From Sunxiuqinia sp963677175 (GTDB lineage: Bacteria > Bacteroidota > Bacteroidia > Bacteroidales > Prolixibacteraceae): a stretch of DNA of 64,000 nt. Of this stretch, positions 60,679-64,000 are shown in pieces. Position numbers and translations under genes: made by a program. Position 1 is the stretch's first letter. Each line of letters starts with the position of its first letter. The notes under the pieces were generated by a model, which did not search any database, was not told where the DNA came from, and saw only the letters and a list, made by a program, of their open reading frames with translations. The stretch is taken from NCBI GenBank assembly GCA_963677175.2, contig CAXXES010000006.1, forward strand, positions 1,116,001-1,180,000. Direction: 5' to 3'.

Positions 60679-62094
60679 TCAGGATTTTCGTTTCTGATAG
60701 AACCGGATCCAATCGATCTCAAAATTATGTGGAAGTGCATTACTTTCACGAATCACCAGTGAAGCCAAGTTGATAAACATCGGATAATCCGGCACCTTAT
60801 TCTGAGTTGTAAAAAGCTCTTTATCATTTACTTTCCAGCTAATTTGCCCTTTATCCCATTCCATGCTAAAAATATAAAGCTTGCCTACAGACAAACCCGA
60901 CAAAGAAAAGGCCTCTTCATGAATCTTTGCATTTTCAGTTTTGCTTAAGCCAAACTGGGTCTTTACGCCACCTTCAAACAAATTAACCCGCAGGGAATTA
61001 TCTTCACCGGCCAGATAAAATACGTCCTGAAAGTTTTTATCCGGATTGTATTTTATTTTGGCTTCCAGAATTCCGTATTGCGATTCAAATAGTCCGCCGG
61101 AAGTCAAGGTGTCAGATGAATAATTCATTTCGTTTTCAACAAATCCTAAAACCGGATTCCAAACCAGCGTATTCTGCTTTTCCTTCCTCACCTGAATCTG
61201 AAGCCCTGCTCCTTTTAAGTCGGTATTTTTTCCTTCGGTAAAAGCCTGCAAATCTCCGGCCGGCGAAAAATTCTTCCCAACGGTTTTCGCAGCCCAGTAA
61301 TTCACCGGCTTCCATTTTGAATGATCCAGTGCTACGGCGTCAAAACGATCTTCAAACACGATTTCCCATTTTTTAAAGAAATCCAGGGCCGATGAATTTT
61401 TATATTTTTGATAGAGAATAATTTCCGGTTTGTTTTTTAGTTCGAGGTATCGTTTTTCCGTTTCAAATTCCGGGGTTTTCTCCCACTTCTTCGGATCCTC
61501 CAGATAAGCTTTCTGCTCCTTAAATTCATCCGATTCAACCACATCTTTCAGGTCTTCAAAACTTCGTTTTTCTTTCGAACGGTGTATCCTCAGGTAATTT
61601 TTAAAGGCGGACGATTTGGGGTATTGATGAAAAAACCGAACGGGTTCCGACGCTTTCAGCCGTTTGTATTCGGCTTGCATTTCTTTGGCCTTTTCATTTG
61701 ATTTATTCAGTCCTTCGTGAATCAACTTTTCCAGTTCAAAATACCGATCCAGCTCGTTTCCTTTCTTAAGGCTTTCGTAACGTTTTAAGTCCGCCGAGCT
61801 GGCTGTTTGATAGTATCTTTGCAGTTTCCTATTTCGTTTGAGCTTCTCAAACTGCCTGACCTGCAGCTCTTCGAGGCTTCCTTTAAACTTCAAAGCCACC
61901 AGTTCAGCCTTGAACTTTTTAAACAATTCGGCACTAACCTGCTCTTCCAGAATCAAAAATTTCTTCAATTCAGCAGACTGTTCAACTTTCGAAAATACTT
62001 GGTAATCGTTCCAAAGGGATTCTTTTTCAGACTCGATTTTTGAAGTGGCTTTAATACCGCCAAAGGTATTTAGCAGAAACAGTTTTAGAGACAT
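60679..62094 (-). CDS. GH16-fold protein with repetitive helical N-terminus, probably non-catalytic
   Basis: This protein has 471 residues and two parts. Residues 1 to about 240 are rich in Lys, Glu, Leu, Tyr and Phe, with recurring motifs such as LKRYESLKKGNELDRYFELE and FHQYPKSSAFKNYLRIH, suggesting helical repeats. Residues 245-471 have a concanavalin/GH16-like beta-sandwich (FEDRFDAVALDHSKWKPVNY, GILEAKIKYNP, FSMEWDKGQISWKVNDKEL, FEIDWIRFYQKR). The catalytic ExDxxE motif of GH16 enzymes is replaced by a segment like GEDNSLRVNLFEGG, so activity is doubtful. No signal peptide was seen. Function is unknown. Confidence 0.75.
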   Translation of the reverse strand: MSLKLFLLNTFGGIKATSKIESEKESLWNDYQVFSKVEQSAELKKFLILEEQVSAELFKKFKAELVALKFKGSLEELQVRQFEKLKRNRKLQRYYQTASSADLKRYESLKKGNELDRYFELEKLIHEGLNKSNEKAKEMQAEYKRLKASEPVRFFHQYPKSSAFKNYLRIHRSKEKRSFEDLKDVVESDEFKEQKAYLEDPKKWEKTPEFETEKRYLELKNKPEIILYQKYKNSSALDFFKKWEIVFEDRFDAVALDHSKWKPVNYWAAKTVGKNFSPAGDLQAFTEGKNTDLKGAGLQIQVRKEKQNTLVWNPVLGFVENEMNYSSDTLTSGGLFESQYGILEAKIKYNPDKNFQDVFYLAGEDNSLRVNLFEGGVKTQFGLSKTENAKIHEEAFSLSGLSVGKLYIFSMEWDKGQISWKVNDKELFTTQNKVPDYPMFINLASLVIRESNALPHNFEIDWIRFYQKRKS

Positions 62095-62217
62095 GTTAAG
62101 CGTATTTCTTCGGGTTTATTCGATTTAAAAGTAGCAATAAAAAGTTAGTTGATAACATTTTTCAGCGTCTGTCAGAAAAATATTAATTTCAACTCGTCAA
62201 ACCTAAACTCTGTTCTT

Positions 62218-63321
62218 ATGAAAATGAATAAGTGTATCCTATATCTTCTGCTTATTGTAAGCTTATTTCTTCACTTGCCAGCAACAGCTCAAGACTATTT
62301 CAAAAATGGTGGCGAGCCCGGAAAGACCTATTTGCTGATGGCTCATCCGACGGTTAAAAATATAGAGACAATAAAATACCTGATTGACAACAACATTCTA
62401 TTTGTGGGAGAAACTGAAATTGTCGGTATTTATTACAGTTTTGAGAGCTATAACTACAATCAATCCATCGATTACATCCGCGACAATGAGCTCAATCGGT
62501 TCCATTTGCAACACCTTACAGGCATGCTGCGACCAGACAATGTTTTCACGGAAAATGATTTCTCGTCCAATTTTGAAATTCTTTTTCAGCAAACGTTGGG
62601 GATCTTCTTTATGGGTGGCCCCGACATTCAGCCGGAACTCTATGGCGAAGAGAATCAATATGCCGTTGTCACTGATCCTTACCGGCACCTGTTCGAACTT
62701 TCTCTGCTGTTTCATCTGCTGGGCGGACCGCAAAATCCTGATTTTGTTCCCCTGCTTGAAAGTAATCCAAAATATTTTATCGCTGGCTTTTGTCTGGGCA
62801 TGCAAAGCATGAATGTCGCCACTGGTGGAACTATGATCCAGGATATTCCGTCTGAAATTTATGAAATTGATGATCCTGCAGAAATTGTTCAACTTGATAA
62901 TGATAAAATCCACCGCAACTATTGGCAGGAGATTTTTGAGAATGACCAGTTGATGACCACGAACTTTCACCGGTTACAATTGCCCGAAAATGGTTTTTTC
63001 AGAAACGATGTCAAATGGCGCCCAACAGTTTCGCCACCTGTACTAAGCTCACACCATCAGGCGATCGAAAATCTGAACGACTGCTGGGAAATCACAGCCT
63101 GGTCGATGGATAAAAAAGTAATTGAAGGTATTCGACATAGAAAATACCCCAATGTATTTGGCGTACAATTTCATCCTGAAGTCCCCGCCCTTTTTGAACC
63201 GGGCGATGCCTTGATTTTCTCTCCTTCTGATCAGCCGCAGACTTATTTTGACCGAATTGGTCCGGAAGGAGCAAAATTCCACAAGCGATTGTGGCGGTAC
63301 ATCTCCAAATCCATTCAATAG
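62218..63321 (+). CDS. Secreted class I glutamine amidotransferase-like protein (peptidase C26 family)
   Basis: This predicted periplasmic protein has 367 residues. A signal peptide (MKMNKCILYLLLIVSLFLHL, then PATAQ) is clear. The mature part resembles gamma-glutamyl hydrolases: the nucleophile elbow is AGFCLGMQSMN and the His-Glu pair is GVQFHPEVPAL; GGPDIQPELYGEEN is near the start of the catalytic domain. The triad appears intact. Substrate could be a gamma-glutamyl compound, but this is an inference. The start at 62218 is used because it opens the signal peptide; a longer frame from 62149 is rejected. Confidence 0.85.
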   Translation: MKMNKCILYLLLIVSLFLHLPATAQDYFKNGGEPGKTYLLMAHPTVKNIETIKYLIDNNILFVGETEIVGIYYSFESYNYNQSIDYIRDNELNRFHLQHLTGMLRPDNVFTENDFSSNFEILFQQTLGIFFMGGPDIQPELYGEENQYAVVTDPYRHLFELSLLFHLLGGPQNPDFVPLLESNPKYFIAGFCLGMQSMNVATGGTMIQDIPSEIYEIDDPAEIVQLDNDKIHRNYWQEIFENDQLMTTNFHRLQLPENGFFRNDVKWRPTVSPPVLSSHHQAIENLNDCWEITAWSMDKKVIEGIRHRKYPNVFGVQFHPEVPALFEPGDALIFSPSDQPQTYFDRIGPEGAKFHKRLWRYISKSIQ

Positions 63322-63351
63322 CATAGAATCTGTTTATTCTCTAAAAAATTC

Positions 63352-63359
63352 TATTTTTG
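63352..63359 (+). promoter_or_regulatory. Candidate promoter of prfC
   Basis: TATTTTTG is a TAnnTTTG match 18 bp before the ATG at 63377, giving a very short leader. Confidence 0.45.
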
Positions 63360-63376
63360 CAGCTCAAATAAAATGT

Positions 63377-64000
63377 ATGGGCTTTTTAGAAGAAATTAAA
63401 CGCCGAAGAACTTTTGGTATTGTAAGTCACCCCGATGCCGGGAAAACCACCTTAACGGAAAAACTTCTGCTTTTTGGAGGCGCAATCCGGGTTGCCGGAG
63501 CCGTAAAAAGCAATAAAATAAGGAAGGGTGCCACTTCCGACTTTATGGAAATTGAGCGCCAGCGGGGAATCTCCGTAGCGACCTCGGTTATGGGGTTTGA
63601 ATACCGCGACTATAAAATTAATATACTTGATACCCCTGGTCACCAGGATTTTCAAGAAGATACCTTCCGGACACTAACGGCAGTAGATAGTGTCATTATC
63701 GTCATTGACGCCGCCAAAGGAGTGGAAGCCCAAACCGAAAAGCTGATGAATGTCTGCCGGATGCGAAAAACCCCGGTAATCGTTTTTATCAATAAAATGG
63801 ACCGCCCAACACAGGACTCCTTTGAATTGCTAGATGAAATTGAAAATCAATTACAGATTAAAACACGCCCGCTAAGCTGGCCAATCAACAGTGGCCCCGA
63901 TTTTAAGGGCGTTTACAATATTTACAACAAAAGCTTACGACTTTTTGAAGCCAACGTACAAGCGATAAAAGAAGGAATTGACTTTGAGGATCTCAACAGT
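63377..64000 (+). CDS. prfC: Peptide chain release factor 3, N-terminal part
   Basis: The window ends within this gene; 208 codons are visible. The translational GTPase motifs are intact: SHPDAGKTTLTEKLL (about residue 17), ERQRGISVATSV, DTPGHQDFQEDTFRTL and NKMDRPTQD. RF3 releases RF1 or RF2 from the ribosome after peptide release. The start MGFLEEIKRRRTFGIV at 63377 matches the family. An ATG two codons earlier in another frame is ignored. Confidence 0.95.
   Translation, partial: MGFLEEIKRRRTFGIVSHPDAGKTTLTEKLLLFGGAIRVAGAVKSNKIRKGATSDFMEIERQRGISVATSVMGFEYRDYKINILDTPGHQDFQEDTFRTLTAVDSVIIVIDAAKGVEAQTEKLMNVCRMRKTPVIVFINKMDRPTQDSFELLDEIENQLQIKTRPLSWPINSGPDFKGVYNIYNKSLRLFEANVQAIKEGIDFEDLNS

Overview
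The window is about 44% GC by eye and comes from a member of the Bacteroidota, probably the order Marinilabiliales. Genus and species cannot be read from the sequence. The reasons are TAnnTTTG promoter boxes instead of a TATAAT type, few Shine-Dalgarno sequences, a type IX secretion sorting domain, a DUF4290-murA pair, an Asp-type MurA, zinc-free ribosomal proteins S14 and L36, and an EF-G paralogue of the Bacteroides EF-G2 kind.

Layout. Positions 1-5100 hold the end of a small membrane protein, an interspersed palindromic repeat, and a sulfate uptake and activation block (cysN/C fusion, cysD, SLC13 permease). A tRNA-Lys(TTT), an OmpA-family porin-like protein, the ABC-F protein EttA and a single-domain response regulator follow. 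From 26451 down to 9292 on the minus strand runs one compact str-S10-spc-alpha superoperon of 32 genes, from rpsL to rplQ. It lacks tuf, and it lacks map between secY and infA. Upstream of it are an HlyD-type adaptor and a C39-peptidase ABC exporter, then a 21-bp tandem repeat array, then a divergent EF-G paralogue.

Positions 33000-41600 hold housekeeping genes: a T9SS-sorted PKD protein, a UvrD/PcrA helicase, DUF4290-murA, a TlpA-like thioredoxin and grpE-dnaJ. Positions 41700-44800 look more accessory: a thioredoxin-reductase-like flavoprotein, a small membrane protein, a secreted VOC protein and a secreted alpha/beta hydrolase. Positions 45095-48554 encode a sodium-pumping decarboxylase (gamma-alpha-beta). 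A Tat-signal Gfo/Idh/MocA oxidoreductase follows, then a complete IS4-type insertion sequence with inverted repeats and a target duplication. That IS sits beside a second 21-bp array upstream of an unusual IMP dehydrogenase. The last 10 kb carry a flavin reductase-rubredoxin fusion, a MITE-like element, a C69 dipeptidase, rplS, a YitT-family protein, a patatin with a C-terminal barrel, a GH16-fold protein with a repeat-rich N-terminus, a secreted C26 amidotransferase-like protein and the start of prfC.

The most unusual items are: two unrelated-sequence tandem arrays with the same 21-bp period, each open in several reading frames; the EF-G paralogue that has lost its catalytic His and G4 Lys; the IMP dehydrogenase that looks like the trichomonad enzyme; and the MITE-like element at 54687-54842. 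No CRISPR array, prophage, rRNA or integron was seen.
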